Source: Lingula anatina
Taxonomy: Eukaryota > Brachiopoda > Lingulata > Lingulida > Lingulidae
Reading direction: 5' to 3'
Assembly (NCBI RefSeq): GCF_001039355.2
Contig: NW_019775821.1
Location: forward strand, 13,467-77,466
Length of the DNA stretch: 64,000 bases
The stretch's first letter is position 1. Each line of letters starts with the position of its first letter. Of the stretch, positions 25,824 through 36,845 are shown piece after piece. The notes under the pieces are model-generated. The model worked only from the letters and a program-made list of their open reading frames with translations, had not been told where the DNA came from and did no database searches. A program made the position numbers and the translations under genes.

Positions 25824-26926
25824 TTTTAAAGTTGTCTGCAATAGAAGAATTATCTCAGTTGGTGGAGTTTATATGCATGTAATTATGTGCCTTTCTTCAA
25901 AATCTATCCTATGTTTATTTCATGACCGTTGCTACTTGTATCTTATAAACATAAATCTCCAAATTCTCCTATTTGATTTTAAAGCCGCGAAACAAATGCA
26001 GAATTAATAAGATTGATGTAAAATCGAACGAATGAAATAATGTAGTTTTCCACGTTTTATCCAAAAAGAAGGGAATAAATTTAGTAATACCATGTGATCT
26101 CTTCATGATGTCGTTAAAATGACACAATCTCATCAAATATCGGTTTTAAAATATTCTGCCCTAATGCAGACGCAACACAAACAGCATATGTACAACTGTA
26201 TTACCTAAAAACGGTAATTTCTTCATTTCTCAACGAAACATCAATTCAATATGGCAGTCTTTGACAGGTATACACATGTCGCTACACATCATCATATAAT
26301 TGTTTTGTGAAATTTCACATTCAAAACGTAAAACAATAAGTTTTGGAAAGTTTTATCCCTTATTACAATAACTAAAATAAAGCCATGAGAAACAATTACT
26401 AACTTATACAAAATGTTAAAACAAATACCAATGACTGTAAATATTCAGAATGTAAATTTCTCCATCCCCTCACCTCTATGGCGCAGCCACATCGATGTTC
26501 CAATGAGAGATGAGTTTGCTTTTGGTCTAACGGCGACTTCTGGTGAATTATCTAAGATAACGGCAATTTATATACGTTACATACAAAGGATAACTGGGTA
26601 AAATCATCCCTACCAACTGAAAAACAATTCGGGCCAATTTGAATTACAAAGTCATGATTTTAATTTTTTACGGTCTAGACTTATTCATCAGAGCGTAATT
26701 GCTTTTGATTTATAAGACCCTTTCTTTGACAAACGTTAAACTATGTAAATGCTTATGCAAAAGAACAAATAGCACGTCTAACCCTGGGTTTCAGTCGCCT
26801 AAAGAGGTTAAATAATCTTCTAATCCACATCTTACTGGTTACCAGTCTTTTTTGACAGTGTGTGTCGAGAATAAAAAATCAGGTCTATTAATCAAAAGGC
26901 CAATGATCGTAATTCGTTAGTATCTA
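25824..26926. other. intergenic, nothing recognised
   Basis: AT-rich stretch upstream of the C1q signal exon, with no domain-bearing frame. It presumably contains the C1q promoter, but I cannot point to a core element. Confidence 0.5.
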
Positions 26927-28593
26927 CAGACTTGACATTTAATATGGAATATTTTTCCATATCATAATTAATCAGTTTTTTTCCTATTTTGCTGACTGAT
27001 AAATGAAAATAAGGATTAAAATCGTGTTTTAATAACTTTTGATAATCTATTCGATGTCAGTGTGACTTCAGTTCATTAACTAATTTAGCCAGTGAAGCAT
27101 ACAAAAAAAAATTGCCTATTTTAAGTCATACAACAACCATTGATAGCGATATTTTGGATCTCCATATTTCCCTAATTATTGTCTTTAAAAGAGTTACATG
27201 TCCCACAAAGCCCCCCCTCCCATATTAGTGACTAGTCAAAGCAACAGTCGCTGTTACGCTTGACCTCATCTTGCTGCTACCAGAGGTTTCAAGCCGCAAG
27301 GAATTCCTTATGATATATTTTTAGAGTTTAATCTGATATAAAATTCCAGGCAACGGTTAAAACTTGTCTAATTTGGCTCAGTTTTGTTGTAGGACATGCA
27401 CGCCGTTGATTCGGCGAGTAATGACCTACCGACATATTGTCTCGGTGGTTCAATTATGGCGATTTTGATGACCAAGGTAGCAACTCATTCCCTTGGTTCT
27501 ATAAGTTATCTGCTATTAAAAGTGCTCTGTGAGAACCGGCAACCTCATCGTGCAACCTAAAATTGTTCCTAAGGTGCCCCTTATCAAATGATAGTCAAGT
27601 GGTTCCCAGATTATTCCTTTATTTGATCTGGTTCAGGTTTTCATCGATGACTACCATTGGTGTTTTGGCACCAATGTGATATCCACTCCAAATACTGACT
27701 CTGTCAATGACCCTAGCCACTTAAGAAGTGGCACACGCTTCGTCGTAGGCCTCTTCATAATGTCTGTAAACTCTGTTTAGACCAGTTTAGCGGTACAGGT
27801 GAAATCTAACCCCAATAAGGAAAGCCACGCGGTTTCAGTGTTCTACCCAGAAACGGTCATGGTCCCCAGTTCATTAGAGAAACAGACTACGCTGCCTTGC
27901 TGTTTACAGTGGCTTCCTCAGAGGTCATCTGGTATCTTAACCTGCTGAAACCAATTTGGTGTTCGCTAAGAGCCTTGAAAAACGCGTTTTGCTGACAATT
28001 TTCCCCTCATTCAAAATGGACTGGGTGGTTTTGGTTTAATTGCAGCAGCATATCCTTAAGGACAGTGAGTCCTGTACCCTGGTGGTAAGACGTCGAAGCA
28101 TTGGGTGTGGTATCTGTGTAGGTACATCAGTCTGGGCATTACTCTATAAAACTGTATAGACCATTCCGTTTGACACAATAATCTGTCTGGCAATGTCTGT
28201 GCTTTTCGCGCCATTCTGGCACAGCTTAACAATTTTGTAAAACACTGCTTAATTCATTTTACGCACTGCAAAACCGACCGCTTGCATGCAAAATTTCAAA
28301 TTCTTCTATGCAGAAGTTGCCGACATATGGATACTTTTTTGACAGAACCATGATTCTCCATAGCCAAGCTTTGACCAGCCCAAAGGAGCACTGCCCAATT
28401 AAATCAGTGCATATTACACAAGGCAACAGTGCAACAGACTTGGTAGTCACTTAATTGGCAGCGACACACCTGACTTCACACTTCTCCAGTCAGATGTCTT
28501 ATATGATCGAGATCTGAATTTATTGAAAAAGAACGCTCTTTTACCTAGGTATACCTTAAAAACTGAAATATTCCATATTGAATGTCAAGTCTG
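26927..28593 (-). mobile_element. Tc1/mariner-like transposon, copy 1 (dead)
   Basis: The element begins CAGACTTGACATTTAATATG and ends with the near-perfect inverse; terminal inverted repeats are about 28 bp. It is flanked by TA on both sides (26925-26926 and 28594-28595), the target duplication of the Tc1/mariner superfamily. Length is 1667 bp. The minus strand keeps scraps of a transposase. They include MARKAQTLPDRLL near 28.2 kb, a PNW-x-KIPDDL-like stretch, then VFGVDI...HIGAKTPMVV-x-DENLN near 27.7 kb, and LPWSSKSPxLN near 27.45 kb. These match the WxGI...xTPLVFxDGNLN and LxWPxxSPDLNPIExxW blocks. Stops and frameshifts break every block, so it cannot make a transposase. Confidence 0.85.
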
Positions 28594-29109
28594 TAAATAT
28601 TTTTACCAATTAAATTATCCTGTTATATTTTTAGCTGTTTGTGGTAATAAATAAGATTTCAAAAACAAATTATAAATAAAATAAACTATAGATGGTGTCG
28701 GTTGTTATTTGCAAGCAAACAAAATTAGTATAAAAAATAATGAACCTATTTCTGATCAATCACAATCCTTGAACTTCTGAATAGTGTGCGTGAATTGGCG
28801 GGAACTTTGGGGGTTACAAGTTGATCAAGTGAAGGTGGGGATTTCCTTGCAAACCATTTTGCAAGCATGTTTAGAACGGGCTTTCTTGATTTGAGGAATA
28901 ACAGGGTTTATTGAAATGTGATTGGCCCGTCGAGATGTGAGGTTTGTCGGTAGATTCCATAGCCAGCTGAATGTTGCTGGGGTATCAAAGAAAATAAGAT
29001 TTCATTCCTCTGGAACGAAACCCGGGGTGCAGTGCTAAAAGTAAACTTTAACATTTTTTTTTACTCTTTGAGCACTTATGACAAACCGCGTGCAAGATAA
29101 TATTTGGAC
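28594..29109. other. intergenic before the EF-hand array
   Basis: No coding signal. The right half is distantly similar to 52.6-52.7 kb and 59.85-59.96 kb (an AATAAAAxACTT...GGGATTT stretch), which suggests that it is already array-derived DNA. Confidence 0.4.
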
Positions 29110-29530
29110 CTTTACTGAACAACATATGGTTTGTTTCTCAGTCTGATGTAGTCCTATTCTAACCATTTTCTTTCTATCCTTTTCCCTATGAATAAGCTGG
29201 AATTAGATGTCCTTTGGCTGATGAAGACCAGTGTCTAAAGCTGTGTTCCTCATATCCATCCATATGTATTTATTTATTTATTCATTTATTTGTTTGTTTG
29301 TTTGTTTGACATGCCTATGCATTACTTGACAAAAACACTGAGCAATCCTCGAAGCAGTAGCAAACCAAACAGTGGTATTTTCAACGCTAATGATCTGCTC
29401 TTTTTCTCTGCTACAGCAGCAGGTCTCCGTTATAACGTGACCCAGCAGGGGGCACACTATAGTTCCTGGAGACTTAACATTCACGGATTCAAATCCAAAG
29501 TGATCATATCCAGTGGTAAAGGGTAAATAT
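29110..29530 (-). repeat. array segment with embedded SINE-like repeat, copy 1
   Basis: A (TTTA)/(TTTG)n tract at about 29265-29310 is followed by about 210 bp that recur, after a longer (TTTA)n tract, at 52886-53095. Read on the minus strand, the body ends in a TAAA-type tail, as in a short retroposon. The unique flank to the left (TCTATTCTAACCATTTTCTT) also recurs at 52.7 kb, so insertion preceded duplication of the array unit. Element family not recognised. Confidence 0.6.
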
Positions 29531-29897
29531 ACGACAATGTGGCGAATAAAGGGAGTTTCCTCTCATCTGATCGGTATTCAGTTATCCGTTTAATGAACAA
29601 GTTATATTTGATTTAAAAAAAAAACTTATTTAGATCTATATGTTTATGATGTTGTCTGTAAATGTTATTGTGTTGAAGCTATACAGTGTTTACATTGTAT
29701 TCTCCCTGTCCTTCCATTCTTGATCAATTTTTTTAAAAAATGACGTTTACAACCAAGATTGTTCACTGCTCTTTTTTCAAATAAGCCCTTATGCTTAAGC
29801 AACACAATTTCCATAGTTTGGCGACATACGCTGCATAAGTGACATTAGGGTATAACTAATTCTTGTGGAATTTGTTGTTGCAAGTAACGGACCAAGC

Positions 29898-30074
29898 CAT
29901 CCACAGAAACCACTGAATATGCTGCTTAATGCACTGCGGCCGGAGGAACTTTTCAGTGCAATTCACTGTGGCAGATATGGCTTTGGAAGAATTCTCATAT
30001 TGTTGTCATTTTTATTTCGACTTGGAAGCCAACAATGCAGCCCTTTTCTATGGGTCTCTTGGAAATTAAATAAA
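29898..30074 (+). pseudogene. EF-hand 3'-exon relic upstream of unit A
   Basis: Translation across a frameshift gives LNMLLNALRPEELFSAIHCG, then fragments of an EF4 loop and the family C-terminus ALFYGSLGN-stop, followed by AATAAA. It corresponds to the last 55 or so codons of the EF-hand exon. The homology starts directly after the sequence ATCCACAG, which is the acceptor found before the full-length exons. Three other fragments (34214, 48108 and 53602) share this structure. It is not a functional gene. Confidence 0.75.
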
Positions 30075-30837
30075 TGTGCACCCTATTTACCACAGAAATA
30101 TAATATACCTTTTATGCGCATTTTCCCCAGATACTGGAAATCTTTTTTTTTTTTCTAAAATTTTTTGAACCTATCCATTTTTGGAGTTAATCATACATGT
30201 AGAATGAATATTTTGCCCTTTTACAAGATGCAGTTCTTGCCGCAGATATTGCAGAATTCGTCTTTTGAAAAGGGATTCTCAAATTCTATGTTGTTGTCAA
30301 TCTGCCTTTCTCGTTTACTGTGCCTGTCTACCCTTCTTATAAGGACAACAGTGATAATCTGACTTATTTTCGGTACATGCCGACCTTACACTGATGTAGT
30401 TTAAAAATGGAGTTCGTTCTTAATTATTTGTTTTGTTGTCTGGATGGTCTTAACTAGGTGACCTGGTTATAACTGATGGAAAAAAAGAGGCAGAATATAT
30501 CGAAAACAACGCTCATCGGTCTGGTGGGAAATAGAAAGATCGTAGAATGGTCTCTACTGATCGCCGCTGAAGATACAGAGATCTCGACAGGGATGCCCAA
30601 CTGTCGCTCAAACAGCGAATGGACGCCGTAAGTTGCACAGGGGACGCTCAAGGGAGCAGGCGGGTCGCTCAGTGGTCGCACAGGTCACTCAGTGGACTCA
30701 CAAGTCGCTTGCATTTTAACAGGTAAAATCTAGATTCAGTCGTTCAAAAGATGCACAATGGACGTACAAGCATTTACACTGAGACACGATTTAATTGCTT
30801 TGGCGACCATTGAGCGTCCTGACCACATGTTTGATTG

Positions 30838-30879
30838 TAGAAAGGACGCAGAAAGGACGCCGTCCTGTGCAAAGGGGTT
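30838..30879. repeat. short dispersed repeat shared with 59019-59060
   Basis: AAAGGACGCAGAAAGGACGC plus about 20 further bases occur here and at 59019-59060. The surrounding 30.5-30.9 kb is rich in GTCGCTCA/GGACGC words and is probably a MITE-like element. Its ends cannot be defined. Confidence 0.5.
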
Positions 30880-31085
30880 TTTACTAGTGATGCTCCCCAA
30901 AAAAGACAATACTGTCTGTTCACATACATGGCTGCAGCGCAAGTGGCTCCCTCTTGCTGCTACCTGGAATTTTAAACTGCCAGACGTTCCTTCTAGATCT
31001 GACAGTTAATTGTCTGAGGTCAGACCGTCTAACTATCTTTAATATTGCAAGTGTCCTGTGTGGACATTAAAGATAGTAAGACGGT

Positions 31086-31113
31086 CCTTTTCTATGGTTC
31101 TCTCGGAAATTAA
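31086..31113 (+). pseudogene. terminal scrap of an EF-hand exon
   Basis: The codons for the family C-terminus (LFYGSLGN-stop) are recognisable in front of unit A's promoter block. The same scrap occurs at 39780-39806 in front of unit C. It marks where two array units were joined. Confidence 0.5.
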
Positions 31114-31160
31114 TTATATGTAAGTGGATCCTATTCGTTTAAAAAAAATGATAATCAGAA

Positions 31161-31615
31161 TGTCACAAATAAAGTGTTAAGCGATATACTTCTCCTTTTT
31201 GGCCAAGGATGCAATTTTCTGAACACGCGTAGAATGTATACCAAGCAACGGTGCAGAGAAAAAAATGTACCCACATGTTTTAGATACTAGACACATTGTT
31301 GAAGTTGCTTTCGCACAAAAGGAAATAAACTGAAGCCCCCATATCCCAGATCAAACTACATGGTATAAAGACAAAGACACGTGCATACATTTCAATGACA
31401 CTTAATGAATATGAATATCTTTACATTTCAATTTATGATTCTGAAATTTGTCCAAGATGAAGGCCACTTTCATTACTTCATAGCTCCAGTAAATTATCTA
31501 AATAAGCGTGTTTTAAACGTATGACGCCAGACGTTGTTTGCAAGAACAAGAGGCTGCAAGTACTAGGCATTGATAAGCGGAGGATTCAGTCAACGCTTTA
31601 AGAAAGAGACTTGAG
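31161..31615 (+). promoter_or_regulatory. conserved 5' block and presumptive 5' exon, unit A
   Basis: This block starts with TGTCACAAATAAAGTGTT. It contains TCGCACAAAAGGAAAT, AACTGAAGCCCCCATAT and the invariant CGTATGACGCCAGACGTTGT, and ends GAGACTTGAG in front of a GTAAGG donor at 31616. It recurs, 5' to each signal exon, at 34604, 39846, 48550, 50586 and 53934. The end looks like a non-coding first exon spliced to the acceptor at 32077 (intron 462 bp). The upstream part is the best candidate for the promoter. A TTTTAAAC word precedes the invariant core, but a TATA role is conjecture. Confidence 0.6.
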
Positions 31616-32083
31616 GTAAGGTTATGAAGAGCTTCATATGCGCATTTTCGTTATTTAGCTTTAAAGTCAAAGCCTTGTAAAATAACAAAAAGGTTTAAGA
31701 CAGGCCTCCTTGCGACAAAGTGGACATTACAAAATAACTCAAGCCAGAACTTATGGCAAAGGAACTGATATATTATTTATTAGAGATTAAAGTAAAAATT
31801 CTGAAAAATCTTATAATATATACTTACCTACACTTGTTGAAATTTAAATCTGCTTGGCATTTTTTTCATCGTTTATTCAGTTTTTGTCATTATCAATGAA
31901 CAATAAAGCACATGTTTGCCCAATAAATGTTAGAAAACGTTATTTCATTTACTTAGTTATGTGAAACGGATAATGGTATTTATGATCAATTTTGATTAAT
32001 CTCACTCTCTTATCAGGGAATGTAGCGATCTGTCTGAAAGGAAGGCTGTTTAACTCGTTTGTTTTATTTTCAAGCAGCTAACC

Positions 32084-33217
32084 ATGTATGTGCTCAATCT
32101 ATTAACTGGCACTGTTTTACTCATCGCTTTCCATGGATGCAGTTTCGGACGGGATGTTGTTGAGGTTAGTTTTCAACAAGAGATACATTATGCGCAATCT
32201 CATCCATCACATAAATGTTATACATAAAATCACGGAAAATGTTATACTTATGAAGGTAATAACCCGCACGAAAATGCAGTAGTATCGAAGTAGCAAAAAA
32301 GCATTAACGCAGTTGTGGTGTGGAGCATATTTGCAGTAGAATTGCAGCATAGCCTACTGCAATTCTACTGCAAAAAGTACATAGGTTTGTACAGAGAGAA
32401 GCATTAATGCAGTAGATTAGCAGCATGATAGAAGCATGTTTCAAATATGCTAATTAGCTCCCAAATCGAAGCAGATTTGAAGCATGTTTGCAGTATGATT
32501 GCAGTAGTCTACTGTGGTTTTCAGTATGATTGCAGTAGTCTACTGCGCTGGAGTATCTACTGCGTTTTCTTGCGGGAAGTATTTAACATTAGTAGATGTA
32601 CTGCTAAAATACTTACGAAAAAGTTAATCCATCGAATTGGAATTTTCCATCGATTTTCATTAAATCCACAGGTTCCTCAAGACGTGCAAATATCTGATCT
32701 TTGAATTCAGAAATTCACATTGTGGTTTAGAATCATGGACACCAATAACGACAGTTTGGTGTACAAAGAGGAATACGTGGACGAAGTGGCAACACGAGCT
32801 CAACAGGTTCTCTCCCCATGGAGGGCCAATGCTGTATACGGTATAATGATGAAAGATTGGCAGTTTGCGTTGCAGCAAACGGCCAACACAGAACAAGCAA
32901 TTAACCTCGATAGGTTTCTTAAGTTATTTGAAATGGACCTTTTAAATACATCAGTGAATGAGTATCAGCTACATTGGTGTTCAGACTGGTTCCATGTTTT
33001 AGATGTAGACTGCGATGATGAAATGTCTCTTGACGAGTATTCTAAGCTTTTACATATAACACGCAATATATTGCCTACTGAAGAACTGTTCAATGGCGTG
33101 GACAGCAACCAAAATAACATTATTAGTTTGGAAGAGTTTTTATTTGCCTGTAGCGATTTTGAATTCGAAATGAAAGACAGCAAAACAGCCCTGTTTTTTG
33201 GTTATCCAGTAAATTAA
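32084..33217 (+). pseudogene. EF-hand gene A, secreted SCP-like, nonsense codon at Trp38
   Basis: The signal exon (32084-32164; MYVLNLLTGTVLLIAFHGCS...) ends in GTTAGT. The body exon (32672-33217) follows CCACAG in phase 0 and would complete a protein of 209 residues. The family reads DLWIQK at the start of the body; here TGG is TGA (32702-32704), so translation would stop at codon 38. Everything downstream is open to TAA at 33217. EF1 (DTNNDSLVYKEE) has Ser for Gly at loop position 6. EF2 is degenerate. EF3 (DVDCDDEMSLDE) and EF4 (DSNQNNIISLEE) keep their ligands. AATAAA lies at 33286-33291. Being so little decayed, it is a recent pseudogene, a null allele or a base error. Confidence 0.85.
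32263..32576. mobile_element. 314-bp MITE in intron 2 of EF-hand gene A
   Basis: Ends are CCCGCACGAAAATGCAGTAG and the inverse of CCCGCAAGAAAACGCAGTAG. The interior is built from GCAGTA/TACTGC words. The other gene copies have a 210-250 bp intron here, while A has 507 bp. A truncated relative in opposite orientation lies at 39612-39666. No coding capacity. Confidence 0.75.
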
Positions 33218-33285
33218 CTAAATATAAAACCCAATGAAGTTCGAAATTATCACATAAATGGATACCAATATTCGGAATGGTCTGA

Positions 33286-33291
33286 AATAAA
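33286..33291 (+). terminator. poly(A) signal of EF-hand gene A
   Basis: AATAAA 69 bp after the stop, in the context GAAATAAAGT shared with gene C (47386) and, as AGAATAAAGT, with gene D (50394). Confidence 0.65.
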
Positions 33292-34213
33292 GTTGGGAAA
33301 ATTTTGAAGTTGCTTATTGCATACGATGTTTTCATAGAGATTTTCAATTTGATATAGAAGAAACTATTGTACTTTTCATCTTTTATGATACATGTAGCAA
33401 TTACTTAAAAATAACCGAGTCTATGCTAAACAAAACGTCAAATCATATCACTACAAATATGAAACTGAAACATTTTTTTCACCAAATATGTCATCCCAGG
33501 TACTTTAAGATGTATGTGTGGGTGCGTTCGTGTGTTCATGGGAATGTTTATATGTATGAATTAACAGCTCAACCGTATTCAACATGTGAATTTGAATGCA
33601 CATTTGAACTGAAAGTTGGTTGAGCTCGCATATAAACCACGTCTAGTAGTGCCGTATACCACTCAAATAAATTCAACATGCCAAGGGATAAACTAAATAA
33701 ATCACTTGATCAACCATAAAATATATTTAAACTGCTACTTTCTTTAAATTTTGGTCGGTGATTTGACATAATTATCTGTATATAACATTGCATGCTCCGG
33801 CCATTCGTTGACACACAGATGAAACAGTTAACCCCCTCCATCCCCCACCCCCCTTTTCTGTGATGTACATATAACAAGTAATGTGGTAGGTGATGTCACT
33901 TCTGGCATTTCTGCCATTCAGTCTTAGATATCAGCATGTGTTCCTTGGAGACTTCAAGGATATAGATATAGTGACCAGTGGATACATGGACTACGTACAC
34001 AACAACCAAGTTTTCTTAAAACATGCTAGACGCCCTATGTTAATTATTACATCCACACTTGTTCCAAGATTCAAGACTGCTGTTTTTTTATATTAAGCCA
34101 TTATGTTTCAGCGACAAATTCCCAGTTTGGCAACATAATCTGAATTAATGACATAAGGGCATTTCTTTAAATTGCAGACCAGGTAAGCTTATGTGGAATT
34201 TGTGGTGGCAAGC

Positions 34214-34395
34214 AACCACAGAAACCACTAAATATACTGCTGAACACACTGCCGCCCGGGGGACTTTTCAGTGCATTTGACTGCGGCAGAAATAACTTTA
34301 TCAGTTTGTAAGAGTCTTTATAGGGTTGTCATTTTTATTTTGACCAGGAAGCCAACAATGCAGCCCTTTAGTATGGTTCTCTTAGAAATAAAATA
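34214..34395 (+). pseudogene. EF-hand 3'-exon relic upstream of unit B
   Basis: Same structure as 29898-30074: CCACAGAAACCACTAAATAT, then LLNTLPPGGLFSAFDCGRNN, then an in-frame TAA and a frameshift, then an AALxYGSLxN-like end without the stop. Dead fragment. Confidence 0.7.
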
Positions 34396-34603
34396 AAGGC
34401 GAGCCCTATTTACCACATAAATATAATATACCTATGTGCACATTTTTCACCAGATGTTGGGAAATTTTTTTCCTAATTTTTTTTAACTGATCCACTTTGG
34501 GAGGTAATTATAGAATCGAATTGTTTTACCCTTTTCCTAGGTGCAGTTCTTTTATGGGGATCGTCACTCTTAAATTAATAAATTTAGAAATTTGTAGTCA
34601 CAT

Positions 34604-35089
34604 TGTCACAAATAAAGTGTTTACTTAGCAATAACTTCTCCCTTTTGGCCCAGGTTGCGATTTAATGAACATTCATAAAACGTATGTGTGCATGGTAACC
34701 GTGCAGAGAGAAAAACTTACCCACATGTCTTCGATACTAGACACATCGTTAACATTAAATCATTTGCGGTTGCTTTCGCACAAAAGGAAATAAACTGAAG
34801 CCCCCATATTCAAGATCAATCTACATGGTATACAGACAAAGACGCGTGCATACATTTCAATGGCACTAAATGAATATGAATCTTTTTACATTTCAATTTA
34901 TGATTCTGCAATTTGTCTGAGATGAAGGTCACCTTTATTACATCATAGCTCCAGTAAATTATCTAATTAAGCGTGTTTTAAACGTATGACGCCAGACGTT
35001 GTTTTCAAGAATAAGAAGCTGCAAGTACTGAAAATTAATAACAGAGGGAAGCCGAGAATCGCGCCACCGCTTTAAGACAGAGACTTCAG
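34604..35089 (+). promoter_or_regulatory. conserved 5' block and presumptive 5' exon, unit B
   Basis: Recurrence of the unit-A block, ending GAGACTTCAG before the GTAAGG donor at 35090. The following intron is only about 204 bp to the signal-exon acceptor. Confidence 0.55.
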
Positions 35090-35298
35090 GTAAGGTTAAG
35101 AAGAGCTCCATATGGATATTTTGCTCTAAAGTCGTAATTTAGCTTTAAAGTCAAAGCCTTGTAAAAATAACAAAAATATTTAATGCATGCCTCTTTGCAA
35201 CAAAGTGGACATCAAGAAAAAACTCAAGTCAGATCTTATGGCAATGAAACTGATATATATTTATTATTATTGTTTGTTTTATTTTCGAACAGCTAACC

Positions 35299-35370
35299 AT
35301 GTATGTGTTCAATCTATTAACTGGCACTGTTTTACTCACCGTTTTTCATCAATTGCTCTCGTTGTCATAA
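35299..35370 (+). pseudogene. EF-hand gene B, orphan signal-peptide exon
   Basis: MYVFNLLTGTVLLTVF matches the signal exons of A, C and F, including the CTAACC before the ATG. Homology stops after 15-16 codons at TTTTTCATCAATT, a string that normally occurs near the 3' end of the following intron. A deletion thus fused the exon to the intron end. The body exon is absent; within 100 bp a truncated Tc1-like copy begins. Not functional. Confidence 0.75.
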
Positions 35371-35470
35371 TGGATAAATCATATTATATAATCTACTGGC
35401 GGGCAAAGGTGTTTTATATTGCAGAAAGAATACAAACACTGTCAACATTAAGGTTTAACTCTTTTTTTCA

Positions 35471-36252
35471 TGGAATTTTTTTTTTTCCAAATCACAATTC
35501 ATCAATTTCTTTCCTCTTTTGCTGACTGATAAATGAAAATAAGGATTAAATAAGGATTAAATTGTGTTTTAATGACTTTTAATAATCCATTCGATGTCAT
35601 TTAGAGATCAGTTCATTAATTGAATTCGACAGTGAAGCAAACAAAATACATTACCTATTGTCATACGACAACCATTGAAAGCAATTTTTTTGATATCCAT
35701 ATTTTCCAAGTTATCGTCTGTAAAAGAGTTACACGCCACAGAAAAGACACTCAAGTCAGTGTCTAGCCACAGCAACGGTAGCTGTTACGCCTGACCTCAT
35801 CTGGTTGCTACCAGAGCTTTCAAACAGCAAGGCATTCCTTGGGATAGGTTTTTAGAGTTTAATCTGGAATACAATTCCAGTGAACGGTCAAAAGTTGACC
35901 AATTTTAATTTAGTTTTGATGTATGACATGCAGGCAGTAAATTCGGCGAGTAATGACCAATCCACATAGTGTCTATGTGTTTCAGAAATTTTGATGGCCA
36001 ATGTAGCTGCCCATTCCCTTGGTTCTGTAAGTTATCTGTTCTGTGTGTTAAATTCTCTTTGTGAACCGGTAATCTCATTATGCAACCTAATAATCTCTCT
36101 GGCAATGTCTGTCTTTTACGCGCCATTGTCCAACGAGCCTCTTCACCTCTTACCAGAGTGCTCGATTTAACTTACAGTTTAGGCAAGATACACCTGACGT
36201 GAAGCGTTAGTTTTTTTGTCAATTTCCTGTCTTTTTTCGCGCCATTCTGGCA
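35471..36252 (-). mobile_element. Tc1/mariner-like transposon, copy 3 (truncated)
   Basis: Aligned by eye to the full copies at 26927 and 36846 from a few bases inside the left end to the CGCGCCATTCTGGCACAG region, so about half is missing on the right. The minus strand reads fragments such as DNLQNQGNGQLHWPSKF and DTMW, matching the WPxxSPDLNPIExxW block. It is itself interrupted at 36128-36226 by a short inserted repeat. Confidence 0.7.
36128..36226. mobile_element. ~99-bp insertion with 19-20 bp target duplication
   Basis: The insert is related to 18800-18895. It lies between CTGTCTTTTACGCGCCATT (36109-36127) and CTGTCTTTTTTCGCGCCATT (36227-36246), a host Tc1 sequence that occurs once in the intact copies. 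A duplication of that length is typical of target-primed retroposition. Confidence 0.65.
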
Positions 36253-36845
36253 CAGGGAGGAGGACATTTGAGTAAGCATAAACACCTAACTTAAACTTAA
36301 ATACAAGTTAAAACTCCCTGACACGAATTTGTATTTCATTTTATTTTTGGCTCACCAGTAAATTAATTATTCAATTGAACCTGTTCCAAAACAAACTTTA
36401 AATTTATTTTCATGATTATAAAAGATAACTGTCTTGAGCAGAGATTCATGCAGGTTATGGAAATTTGTTGATAAAGATTATAAATACAATGGTGAGTTTA
36501 AATTTTATGAAAAGGACACAAAGTAACAATGTTTGTTTTATCAATTTTTTTATTTTATTTTTTTTTTTTTGTGTGTCTTGATTAAATATGTTGAATTTAA
36601 ATAATGTTAAAAACATTTAGACAATACGGACTGCAGAAATTTATCCACAACTCATATTTGTAAACAGGACATCGTATTTTCATGAATCCACTTAAAAATG
36701 TCAGTGTTAATTCAGACGTTTTAAAATATTTTGGGTACTATTAGAGTTGGCCTTTCCATCAAGTGTACTGGAACTGTGATATTGATTGTTTTATTTGATT
36801 TTTAGGATTTCAGTTGAAACCTCAGACTAGGACATATGGATACTA
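36253..36845. other. intergenic, nothing recognised
   Basis: AT-rich sequence with a T-rich tract at about 36540-36570. No homology to the array unit noticed. Confidence 0.4.

Noticed and set aside
32702-32704. Programmed readthrough or selenocysteine at the gene A TGA
   Set aside because: All paralogues have Trp here and no readthrough context or SECIS-like element was seen; a plain nonsense change is simpler.
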